Of a stretch of 64,000 bases of DNA, positions 53,567 to 61,518 are shown in pieces. Where the stretch lies: contig OY969771.1 in NCBI GenBank assembly GCA_963702925.1, positions 4,216,001 to 4,280,000 on the forward strand, written 5' to 3'. This DNA comes from CAIKMD01 sp963702925 (GTDB lineage Bacteria > Pseudomonadota > Alphaproteobacteria > ATCC43930 > CGMCC-115725). Each line of letters begins with the position of its first letter. Positions within the stretch are counted from its first letter, which is position 1. Below the pieces are notes generated by a model. That model was not told the DNA's origin. It worked only from the letters and a program-made list of their open reading frames with translations, and did no database searches. The position numbers and the translations under genes were made by a program.

Positions 53567-56043
53567 AGTGCTCCCTCCTCGATGCGGGCTGGTGATTGGT
53601 CAATTAGCTGGGCGGCCCACTCCAATCCGCGAGCTGCAAGAAATCTTCCGGCGAACGCTCCAGCTTCGTTCCCCGCGAGCACATGGTCGATGAGGCTCTG
53701 ATCCGCTGGAGAGGAAGCGCCGCATAAAGCCAGCGCAACGGGACCGAGGCCCAATTCGAAGAGGCGGTTCCCGCGATGGGATTGGAGGTAGTATTGACGT
53801 TTCGGTGTGGCCCGAGAGATGAGCTCGATCTGCCGATCATTGAGTCCGAAGCGATCGTATGCAGTCCGCGCTTGTGGTTCGATCGCGCGGTCATTCGGCA
53901 AGAAGATTCGTTGGGGACAACTTTCGATGATGGCCGGCGCGATGGTGCTGGACGAGATGTCCGCGAGCGATTGGGTGGCAAAAACCACAGCGACGTTCTT
54001 CTTGCGCAGGACCTTCAGCCACTCTCGAATGCGCGCCGCGAAGAGCGGGTTGTCGAGATAGACCCATGCCTCGTCGAGCATGAGAAGGGTCGGCCGACCG
54101 TCGAAGCGAGACTCGAGCCGGTGAAACAGGTACGTGAGGACCGGCAGAACGGCGCCGGCCTCATGCATCAGCGTCTCGGTCTCGAAACATTGGACGCTGG
54201 ACAGTTCCAACCGGTCCTCGGCCGCGTCGAGCAATCGTCCGAAGGGACCGTCGAGCGTATAGGGAGCGACGGCTGCCTTCAGGGCGTTCGACTGCAAGAG
54301 AACGGACAGGCCCGTCAACGTCCTTTCATGCTCCGGCGCGGTGGCAAGGCTAGTCAGGGCGGACCAGACGATCTCTTTCACTTCCGGTGTGACCGGAACC
54401 TTCTCGTGCGCGAGCAACGTCGCGATCCATTCGGCCGCCCAGCTCCGGTTGGCTGGTTCGTCGATCTTCCTCAGCGGTTGGAACGCGAGCGATCCGTCCG
54501 AACCCAACGCGTGATGCTCGCCGCTCATGGCCAGCACTGCGGCACGAGCCGAATTGCCCTTGTCGAAGATATATACTTGGGCCTCGGCGTATCGGCGAAA
54601 CTGCAAGGCGAGCAACGCCAGAAGCACCGATTTTCCAGCGCCTGTTGGGCCGACGATGAGCATATGGCCGACATCACCGACATGGGTGGAGAAGCGGAAC
54701 GGCGTGGATCCGCTGGTGACCGCATAGAGCAGTGGCGGCCCGTCGAGATGATCGTTGCGTGCCGGGCCGGCCCAGACCGACGACAGCGGGACGAGATGCG
54801 CCAGATTTAAGCTGTGGATGAGAGGCTGACGCACGTTCGCGTAGGCGTGCCCGGGCAGACTGCCGAGCCAGGCTTCGACGGCGTTTATCGTCTCTCGGAT
54901 GGTCGTGAAGCCAGTTCCATTGACTACCCGCTCGATGGCTCGAACTTTCTCGTCGGCGCCGCGATGGCTCGTGTCCGTGACGGCGATCGTCGCGGTGAGA
55001 TAGCCGAAGCCTACGTGATCGCTGCCAAGCGCCTGCAAGGCCAGATCAGCGTCAGCCGCCTTGTTGTCCGCATCGGAATCGATCAGTGGTGTCGGCTCGT
55101 TGTAAAGCACCTCACGAAGCAGGGCGGTAATGGATTTCCGCTTTGCAAACCACTGACGGCGCAATCGTATGAGAACGCGGGTCGCGTCGGTCTTGTCCAG
55201 CGGAAGGAACCGCGTCACCCAGCGATACGGGAAACCGAGATGGTTGAGTGCGTCGAGAATTCCTGGTCGCGTGAGGGCCGGGAAGCCCAGCACCGTCAAC
55301 AGTCGCAGATGCCGGTCCCCGAGCATCGGCTCGATGCCACCGCTCAACGGTTCGTCGACTAGGACGGCGTCGAGATACATCGGCGTTTCGGGGACCACGA
55401 TGCCGTGGCGGCGTCCCGAAACGGTGCTGTGCAGATAGGCCAGCGTTTCACCGTCATCCAACGCGTGGATCTCAGGCATGAAGCCGGCGAGCAGGTCGAG
55501 CACGCGATCGGTTTCGGCGACGAAAGAATTGAGTTCCTGACGCCAGTCGCGGCCCTTTTCATTGCTCGCGGTCTCCACGAGTGCGCGCTCGGCTCGACTC
55601 ACCTGGTCTGGAGGCGGCATATAGGCGAGCGTCAGGTGATACGCGCTCTCGAAGTGTTCTGTCGGGTGTTGATGCCTGGGAGCGGTCGAGCCGACCAGGG
55701 TCCGATCGCTGCCAGTTTCGAACGCGGCGCGACGTTCCTCGTCGACCAGCCATGAGGCTGCGTCTGGAAAAGTTGACGCGGGATATCCTGGCGCCTCAAA
55801 CCGATCAGCTTCAAAAAACAAGGCCCAACCCGAGCCGAATCGACGCAACACGTTGTTGAGACGGGCGCAAGCGCTGATAAGCTCCGCTTCGGTGGCGCTC
55901 TCCAAGTCCGGACCACGGAATTGGATACTGCGTTGAAAGCTTCCGTCCTTGTTCAGCACGACGCCTGGCGCGATGAGCGCCGCCCAAGGGAGATGATCCG
56001 CGAGCCGGTCAGGCCGCCGCCGGTATTCCGCGAGGTTCAACAT
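53563..56043 (-). CDS. trbE: TrbE / VirB4-family ATPase
   Basis: An 826-residue VirB4-like ATPase that powers pilus assembly and transfer. Walker A is IVGPTGAGKSVLL, Walker B LLMLDEAWVYLDN, with a typical C-terminal FATQSLADI and NDRAIEPQ. The N-terminal CagE-like domain carries LPWAALIAPGVVLNKDGSFQRSIQFRGPDL. ATG 56043 (MLNLAEYRRRPDRLAD) is the family-typical start; in-frame codons extend further upstream but overlap trbD. Intact throughout. Confidence 0.95.
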   Translation of the reverse strand: MLNLAEYRRRPDRLADHLPWAALIAPGVVLNKDGSFQRSIQFRGPDLESATEAELISACARLNNVLRRFGSGWALFFEADRFEAPGYPASTFPDAASWLVDEERRAAFETGSDRTLVGSTAPRHQHPTEHFESAYHLTLAYMPPPDQVSRAERALVETASNEKGRDWRQELNSFVAETDRVLDLLAGFMPEIHALDDGETLAYLHSTVSGRRHGIVVPETPMYLDAVLVDEPLSGGIEPMLGDRHLRLLTVLGFPALTRPGILDALNHLGFPYRWVTRFLPLDKTDATRVLIRLRRQWFAKRKSITALLREVLYNEPTPLIDSDADNKAADADLALQALGSDHVGFGYLTATIAVTDTSHRGADEKVRAIERVVNGTGFTTIRETINAVEAWLGSLPGHAYANVRQPLIHSLNLAHLVPLSSVWAGPARNDHLDGPPLLYAVTSGSTPFRFSTHVGDVGHMLIVGPTGAGKSVLLALLALQFRRYAEAQVYIFDKGNSARAAVLAMSGEHHALGSDGSLAFQPLRKIDEPANRSWAAEWIATLLAHEKVPVTPEVKEIVWSALTSLATAPEHERTLTGLSVLLQSNALKAAVAPYTLDGPFGRLLDAAEDRLELSSVQCFETETLMHEAGAVLPVLTYLFHRLESRFDGRPTLLMLDEAWVYLDNPLFAARIREWLKVLRKKNVAVVFATQSLADISSSTIAPAIIESCPQRIFLPNDRAIEPQARTAYDRFGLNDRQIELISRATPKRQYYLQSHRGNRLFELGLGPVALALCGASSPADQSLIDHVLAGNEAGAFAGRFLAARGLEWAAQLIDQSPARIEEGAL

Positions 56044-56300
56044 GTGAACCACGGCCGCTGCCGCAGGTGGCGGGTCAGCACCTCGGCGAAGTGCGGATCG
56101 CGTTTTGCCGCGAAGACGGCGAGCGAATGCCCGATTATCCAAAGCGCCAGGCCGGCGATCCACAGCCGCAGGCCGAGTCCGAGTGCCGCCGCAACCGTGC
56201 CATTGACGATCGCGATGGCTCGTGGGGCACCCGCCAAGAGGATTGGTTCAGTGAGCGAGCGGTGTAGCGGCACCTCGAACCCCTCGATGTGTGCGCTCAT
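56037..56300 (-). CDS. trbD: TrbD / VirB3-family protein
   Basis: An 87-residue VirB3-like membrane protein with two hydrophobic segments (AIAIVNGTVAAALGLGL, LWIAGLALWIIGHSLAVF) and the leading EVPLHRSLTEPILLAGAPR block. It overlaps trbE by seven bases and trbC by four, so the genes are translationally coupled. Confidence 0.92.
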   Translation of the reverse strand: MSAHIEGFEVPLHRSLTEPILLAGAPRAIAIVNGTVAAALGLGLRLWIAGLALWIIGHSLAVFAAKRDPHFAEVLTRHLRQRPWFTC

Positions 56301-56623
56301 GAGACGAGCGCCCCGCCGCCGAATGAGAAGAAGGTGAGGAAGAAGCTCGATGCCGCGAAAGCGATCGATATGCCGAAGACGATCTGAATCAATCGCCGGA
56401 AGCCACCCGACGTGTCACCGAAGGCAAGCGACAGTCCGGTTACGACGATGATCATCACTGCGATGATTTTCGCGACCGGCCCCTGAATGGAATCGAGGAC
56501 CTGCTGAAGCGGCTGCTCCCACGGCATATTGGCGCCGGCGGCGTGGGCGGTGCCGGCGAGACAGATGCATAGCGCCAGCCCGAGAACGGCGGGACCGAGA
56601 TAGCGGATGGGAATAAGACGCAT
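56297..56623 (-). CDS. trbC: TrbC / VirB2-family pilin
   Basis: A 108-residue pilin precursor. Signal peptide at 1-28 (LGLALCICLAGTAHAA), then PWEQPLQQVLDSIQGPVAKIIAVMIIVVTGLSLAFGDTSGGFRRLIQIVFGISIAF with two TM helices. In RK2 the mature pilin is cyclised by TraF; no traF peptidase is seen in this window. Confidence 0.93.
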   Translation of the reverse strand: MRLIPIRYLGPAVLGLALCICLAGTAHAAGANMPWEQPLQQVLDSIQGPVAKIIAVMIIVVTGLSLAFGDTSGGFRRLIQIVFGISIAFAASSFFLTFFSFGGGALVS

Positions 56624-56637
56624 CGAGTCCTCCTTGA

Positions 56638-57618
56638 TCAGAGCGCGCGAAGGCGTTGGGCTGCGAGCTCGTTTAGCGTGTAGTCACCGTCGGCCCCCAA
56701 GCCGGTCAGTTCGACGATGGTGTCGATACGGCGCGCCGTGCCGCGGCCACGGATGAACACGATGAGATCAATCGCATCCGCGATGAGCCGCCGAGGGACG
56801 GTGACGACGGCCTCTTGGATGAGCTGCTCCAGCCGATAGAGCGCGGCACGCGCGGAATTCGCGTGGAGCGTCGTGATGCCGCCCGGGTGTCCGGTGTTCC
56901 ATGCCTTGAGCATGTCGAGCGCTTCCGCGCCACGTACCTCGCCGACGATGATGCGGTCCGGCCGCAGCCGGAGCGTCGATCGGACAAGATCGGACAGGCT
57001 GACGACGCCAGCTTTGGTACGAAGGGCCACGCAATCCGGCGCCGCGCATTGCAATTCTCTTGTATCCTCGATGAGGATCACGCGCTCGTCGAGCCGGGCA
57101 ACTTCCGCCAATAACGCATTGGCCAATGTCGTCTTGCCGGAGCTGGTGCCGCCGGCGATCACCAGATTTTTTCGCTCTGTGATGGCCCACCTCAAGGTAT
57201 CCGCCTGAGGCGGGGAAAGGATGCGATCGGCAACATAGTTGTCGAGCGTGTAGACCTTGGTGGCCGGCTTTCTGATAGCGAAGCATGGGTTCGTCGAGAC
57301 CGGTGGCATCAGCCCTTCGAACCGTTCACCTGTCTCCGGCAATTCGGCGCTGACCACGGGACTCCCTGCATGGACCTCAACCCGAACATGCGATGCCACG
57401 AGACGAATGATTCTCTCCACCTCCGCGGCGCCGAGGCGTGCGCCGGTGTCGATGCGTCCTTCTCCGAGCCGGTCGAGCCGCAGGCTGCCATCCGGATTGA
57501 CCATGACCTCGATGACAGTGGGGTCGGCAAGCGCCGCCGCGATATCCGTTCCCATCGCCGTCCGCAACATCGCACGCCGCCGGTCGTGGGCTTCGGGATG
57601 ACCCGCCAGGCTGTTCAT
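56638..57618 (-). CDS. trbB: TrbB / VirB11-family ATPase
   Basis: A 326-residue hexameric secretion ATPase. Walker A is IAGGTSSGKTTLANAL, the Asp box ILIEDTRELQC, Walker B RIIVGEVRGAEALDML and the His box GHPGGITTLHANSA. All four are present. It starts the trb run and is followed 14 bases later by trbC. Confidence 0.95.
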   Translation of the reverse strand: MNSLAGHPEAHDRRRAMLRTAMGTDIAAALADPTVIEVMVNPDGSLRLDRLGEGRIDTGARLGAAEVERIIRLVASHVRVEVHAGSPVVSAELPETGERFEGLMPPVSTNPCFAIRKPATKVYTLDNYVADRILSPPQADTLRWAITERKNLVIAGGTSSGKTTLANALLAEVARLDERVILIEDTRELQCAAPDCVALRTKAGVVSLSDLVRSTLRLRPDRIIVGEVRGAEALDMLKAWNTGHPGGITTLHANSARAALYRLEQLIQEAVVTVPRRLIADAIDLIVFIRGRGTARRIDTIVELTGLGADGDYTLNELAAQRLRAL

Positions 57619-57649
57619 TCGACCCTCATCCGTTCTTGCTCATGAACCG

Positions 57650-57883
57650 TCAGAGATAGCCATGCGACGAAAGGACATTCGCCATGTTCGCGCCCTCCCA
57701 TGAGCCTGGTCGGCTGATGGTCATGGCCGCGTCTTCGGCAAGCATGGCGATTAGCGCCGGCACTGTGAGAGGCCCGTGCGTCGTCGCTCCCTCGCGTGCT
57801 CGGTCGGCCCGAGTGCAGGCCCGCGCCAGATCTGTGAGTAGTGCGATCGTGTCCTCGGCGATATCGATCGTAACCTCCGGCAT
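57650..57883 (-). CDS. small island protein of unknown function
   Basis: A 77-residue protein between copG-like and trbB. ATG 57883 has AGGAG seven bases upstream, which decides the start. It begins MPEVTIDIAEDTIALLTDLARACTRADRARE and looks like a small helical regulator. No known motif. Its packing within the transfer operon and strong RBS argue that it is real. Possibly an RHH-type partner of the neighbour. Confidence 0.65.
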   Translation of the reverse strand: MPEVTIDIAEDTIALLTDLARACTRADRAREGATTHGPLTVPALIAMLAEDAAMTISRPGSWEGANMANVLSSHGYL

Positions 57884-57920
57884 ACGGGTCTCCTTTGGGC
57901 TGCCATTGGCTAAGCATGGT

Positions 57921-58334
57921 TCACTCGGCCGCTTCCGAGAGAGATCGGGAGAGCAGGTCGCGGCTCGCGCTCCGACCATCTGCCATCCCGCGCGCCACCT
58001 GATCGATGAAGGCGCGGAATCTCTCGTGTCCAATTGCTCGAGCCGCTTGATCGGCCTCGGGCAGCGGAGCCGTGACGGTGAGCTGATAGCGTATGAAGAG
58101 TGCCAGACTCTCCAGGAGGATTTGCTCGTTTCGCTCGATGCGATTGAGCTGGTTTCCGATCCGATCGAGGCGGACCTTCAGCATGTCCTCGATTTCCTTG
58201 GCCGCTCGCCGTGCGAGATAGCTACGTAATGCGTCGGTCACGATGGCGGACTTCGAAGTCCCGGGCTTCGCCGCGAGGGCTTCCAAGCGTTCGCTCAATT
58301 CGTCATCGAGGTAGAGATGATGCCGTGGCTTCAT
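57921..58334 (-). CDS. CopG/RHH-type regulator
   Basis: A 137-residue protein with an N-terminal ribbon-helix-helix (KPRHHLYLDDELSERLEALAAKPGTSKSAIVTDALRSYL) and a long coiled C-terminal part (ARRAAKEIEDMLKVRLDRIGNQLNRIERNEQILLESLALFIRY). Such proteins between traG and trbB regulate the transfer genes in related islands. Nine bases from traG. Confidence 0.85.
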   Translation of the reverse strand: MKPRHHLYLDDELSERLEALAAKPGTSKSAIVTDALRSYLARRAAKEIEDMLKVRLDRIGNQLNRIERNEQILLESLALFIRYQLTVTAPLPEADQAARAIGHERFRAFIDQVARGMADGRSASRDLLSRSLSEAAE

Positions 58335-58343
58335 GACATGCCC

Positions 58344-60401
58344 TCAGAAGGCCGGAAGCAGGTCGTCATCGGCGTCGCGGCCCTTGCGCTCGCCTTCATT
58401 CATCGCGTGTGCTCGGCCGATTGCGCCTGCCTGGCGCGCTCGATCGAGCGCCTGCTTATCGCCGGCAGGGTCCGCATCGTCGTCAGCGAGTCCAAGATCG
58501 ATGTCCCGATCCGGCGGAACCGGCATCGTGCTGTCGGGTTCTGGGACACCCGGATGACGCTGCTGCTGAAGGCCACCTTCATCGGAACTTGCCGTCTCGC
58601 CGAACTCCCGATCCAGCGCGGAGGCGAGACGCACATGCGTGCTGCGAATTTGTCCACTCCAGTCGTCGCGCCGCGCCGGTGGCCGGTCCAGATAGCCGCC
58701 ATCGGCCAGCAGAGGGGCTGGCGAGACACGCGCGGTGAAATTGTGGTCCTGGAAATAGCGAAGCTTCTTCGCCCGGATGGGTGCCAAGCCCGAGACGAGA
58801 ACCAGTTCGTCGGCGGGCGGTAACTGCATCACTTCGCCTGGTGTCAGCAGCGGACGAGCGGTCTCCTGTCGGGACACCATGACGTGGCTGAGCCAGGGCG
58901 ACAGGCGATGGCCGGCGTAGTTTCTCTGGGCTCTAAGCTCAGTCGCCGTGCCGAGGGCGTCGGAGATCCGTTTTGCTGTCCGCTCGTCGTTCGATGAGAA
59001 CGCGATCCGCACGTGGCAATTGTCGAGAATCGCGTTGTTATCGCCGTAGGCTTTGGAAATCTGGTTGAGAGACTGCGCGATCAGGTAAGCGCGGATGCCG
59101 TAGCCAGCCATAAAGGCGAGTGCCGTCTCGAAGAAATCCAGCCGCCCGAGCGCCGGAAACTCGTCGAGCATCATCAGGAGCTGGTGGCGCCGACGCTTTC
59201 CTGGATCACCCTCCAGCCGCTCGGTTAGGCGCCGGCCGATCTGATTAAGGACGAGGCGGACCAGCGGCTTCGTGCGCGAAATATCCGACGGCGGGATGAC
59301 GAGGTAGAGCGACACCGGGCGGTCGGTGTCGACGAGATCGGCGATCCGCCAGTCGCAGGCGGCCGTCGTCGCTGCGACCGTCGGGTCACGATAGAGGCCA
59401 AGAAACGACATGGCCGTCGAAAGCACGCCCGAGCGTTCGTTGTCGGATTTGTTCAGTACCTCACGTGCGGCCGACGCGACGACGGGATGCACGGCGGGTT
59501 GCTCCGGTGTGCCGAGATGGTTCGTCTCCATCATCTTCCGGAGCGTGTGTTGGAAGGATCGCTGCGGATCTGAAAGGAAGGTCGCAACCCGCGCGAGGGT
59601 CTTCTCTTCCTCCGCGTAGAGGATATGAAGGATGGCGCCGACGAGCAGAGAATGACTGGTTTTCTCCCAATGATTTCGGCGTTCGAGCGCTCCCTCCGGA
59701 TCGACCAGAATGTCGGCGATGTTCTGGACGTCGCGAACCTCATCCGGCCCCTTGCGCACTTCAAGGAGCGGGTTGTACCGCGCGCTGCGTGGATCGGTTG
59801 GATTGAACAGAAGGCAATGTGAGAAGCGTTGCCGCCATCCTGCAGTGAGCTGCCAATTCTCGCCCTTGATGTCATGGACCACGGCCGAGCCCGTCCATGA
59901 AAGGAGTGTCGGAACGACTAGGCCGACTCCCTTCCCGGATCGCGTTGGCGCAAAGGCCATCACATGCTCAGGCCCGTCATGCCGGAGATAGCGATCCCCA
60001 ACCCGCCCGAGAAAGACGCCGGCGGCGTGGAAGAGTCCGGCCCGTTCAATCTCGGTCCGGGTTGCCCAGCGCGAGGATCCGTAAGTGGTGACGAGGTGAT
60101 TCTGCCGTGCGCGCCACAGCGAGCCGATGATCGCAACACCGCAGCCGAATAGGCCGCTTGATGCTGCGATAGTGCCAGCCTCGTTGAAGATCTTCGGCGC
60201 GTATGCGTCGTAGGCGTACCACCATTCGAAAAGGCGCCAAGGATAGTAGACGGGGACGGAAAGCAGCGTGAACCAAGGCAAGCCCAAGCGCGGCTGATGC
60301 GCGAGTTCGGAAGCCGCCCATTGAGTTGCCACCCACAGGCCGCCGATCACAACAGCGAACACGATCAGAATTTGACCAACGAGAATCTTGGTCGGAGTCA
60401 T
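58344..60401 (-). CDS. traG: TraG / VirD4-family coupling protein
   Basis: A 685-residue type IV coupling protein that brings the relaxase-DNA complex to the channel. Two N-terminal TM helices (VGQILIVFAVVIGGLWVATQW; LFGCGVAIIGSLW), Walker A APTRSGKG at 151-158, Walker B LLMMLDEFPALGRL and the later AYLIAQSLNQISKAYGDNNAILDNCHVRIAF block. ATG 60401 has GGAGG six bases upstream and is chosen over an upstream ATG at 60476. Complete, but no relaxase gene is adjacent, which is the usual neighbour. Confidence 0.94.
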   Translation of the reverse strand: MTPTKILVGQILIVFAVVIGGLWVATQWAASELAHQPRLGLPWFTLLSVPVYYPWRLFEWWYAYDAYAPKIFNEAGTIAASSGLFGCGVAIIGSLWRARQNHLVTTYGSSRWATRTEIERAGLFHAAGVFLGRVGDRYLRHDGPEHVMAFAPTRSGKGVGLVVPTLLSWTGSAVVHDIKGENWQLTAGWRQRFSHCLLFNPTDPRSARYNPLLEVRKGPDEVRDVQNIADILVDPEGALERRNHWEKTSHSLLVGAILHILYAEEEKTLARVATFLSDPQRSFQHTLRKMMETNHLGTPEQPAVHPVVASAAREVLNKSDNERSGVLSTAMSFLGLYRDPTVAATTAACDWRIADLVDTDRPVSLYLVIPPSDISRTKPLVRLVLNQIGRRLTERLEGDPGKRRRHQLLMMLDEFPALGRLDFFETALAFMAGYGIRAYLIAQSLNQISKAYGDNNAILDNCHVRIAFSSNDERTAKRISDALGTATELRAQRNYAGHRLSPWLSHVMVSRQETARPLLTPGEVMQLPPADELVLVSGLAPIRAKKLRYFQDHNFTARVSPAPLLADGGYLDRPPARRDDWSGQIRSTHVRLASALDREFGETASSDEGGLQQQRHPGVPEPDSTMPVPPDRDIDLGLADDDADPAGDKQALDRARQAGAIGRAHAMNEGERKGRDADDDLLPAF

Positions 60402-60711
60402 CGATGCCTCCGCTCGCGGGCGCGCAACGCGTCCTAGAATGGGGACAAGGAGACGACTGAAGCGCCGAACCGACAATCACCTTTAAATACGCTCTACTAC
60501 GATTCAGCGTGCTTGCGCGGGACGCAACGCGACTAGCGGGGTGCTCATCGTGAACCGACACTGTGAACCAGGACGTCTAGTTCGCGCGGCCGAATTGGGC
60601 TAAAATGATCTTGCTCAGAACGTCGGGATTTGACTGCGACATCGAGAGTATTTCTCGCGCCGCCTCCCGTAATCCCAGTGGGTTCGTTCCCGGGTCGATC
60701 TGGAGAAGACG
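60402..60711. other. 310-base divergent region between traG and the plus-strand genes
   Basis: No gene is convincing here. It should hold the traG promoter and that of the small membrane protein. A minus-strand open stretch ending at 60577 (LREAAREILSMSQSNPDVLSKIILAQFGRAN) reads like the end of a protein, but its upstream part is antisense to the membrane gene, so it may be a remnant. No clear -35/-10 pair found. Confidence 0.4.
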
Positions 60712-61278
60712 ATGATTGGTGGAATCATCCTTACTATCGCAGGCCTCGGCGCGTTGTGCGTTCTGCTCTACAATTTCGCTGTCTATGCGTTGCCTGCATA
60801 TGTCGGCCTGTCGGTCGGTTATTGGGCCATCAGTTCCGGAGCAGGAACGGTCGGCGGCATTGCTGTCGGCCTCGTGGCCGGCGGGATGATCTTTGGCGTT
60901 GGCCAAGCGATCTCTTCGACCACTCATTGGGCGGCTCTCCGATGGATCGTCATTCTGTTATTCGGCATCCCAGCGGTCATCGCGGGTTACAGCATGATGC
61001 TCCATTTTTCGGAGCAGTTTGGAATGCCGTCCCCAATTTGGCGCCACATCTTTGCGGTTGCTGCTGGAGCGGCAACCGGCTTTACGGTGGTCGTCAGACT
61101 TGGTGCGGGTTCTACGCGACCGCCATGGCTTGGAGGCGTCGACCCCCTCCATCCGCGGCCAACCGGATTGCAGCGGACGATGCTCGTGCCGGAGCAGATG
61201 GAACCACCGCCATCTGCTCGACGGCAGCGAGGTCTCCCCTTCGCGCATCGCCGGGCGGTAAATCCTGGCAGACGCTAG
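60712..61278 (+). CDS. small polytopic membrane protein of unknown function
   Basis: A 188-residue protein with about five hydrophobic segments in the first 130 residues (IIGLTIAG-like start, VLLYNFAVYALPAYVGLSVGYWAI, VGGIAVGLVAGGMIFGVGQAI, WIVILLFGIPAVIAGYSMML, IFAVAAGAATGFTVVVRL) and a basic, Pro-rich C-terminus. GGAGA is five bases before the ATG. I recall similar short proteins beside traG in alphaproteobacterial islands, but have no function for it. It precedes the OLD-family gene by 240 bases. Confidence 0.7.
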   Translation: MIGGIILTIAGLGALCVLLYNFAVYALPAYVGLSVGYWAISSGAGTVGGIAVGLVAGGMIFGVGQAISSTTHWAALRWIVILLFGIPAVIAGYSMMLHFSEQFGMPSPIWRHIFAVAAGAATGFTVVVRLGAGSTRPPWLGGVDPLHPRPTGLQRTMLVPEQMEPPPSARRQRGLPFAHRRAVNPGRR

Positions 61279-61437
61279 CGTGCCTTATTCGTGAACTCAA
61301 AAACTTGCGGCTACAGCGCGTATGACCGTGTCTGCTATGGGTGGATTTCGGTCCGTCCGCTGTCATGTGGCGTGACGGGAAACCAGACATTCGGCCCATG
61401 CCGAGTCTCACCCTGGGCGGACGTTTGGAGAGCCTGC

Positions 61438-61465
61438 TTCAGAGCGGTACAAGCTTTGCTATAGT
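61438..61465 (+). promoter_or_regulatory. possible promoter before the OLD-UvrD pair
   Basis: TTCAGA (61438-61443), 16 bases, TATAGT (61460-61465), 53 bases before the OLD ATG. The -10 box is good, the -35 box is weak. Confidence 0.35.
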
Positions 61466-61518
61466 GATCTGTGCTCTAGCACGCTCTGAGGGTGCCGCGG
61501 GGAGCGAGATACGTCACT

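Noticed and set aside
60577..60927. Minus-strand open frame of 116 codons ending QFGRAN
   Set aside because: Its first two thirds are antisense to the well-supported plus-strand membrane gene and look like shadow sequence; only the last 40 codons look protein-like. Recorded as a possible remnant, not a gene.
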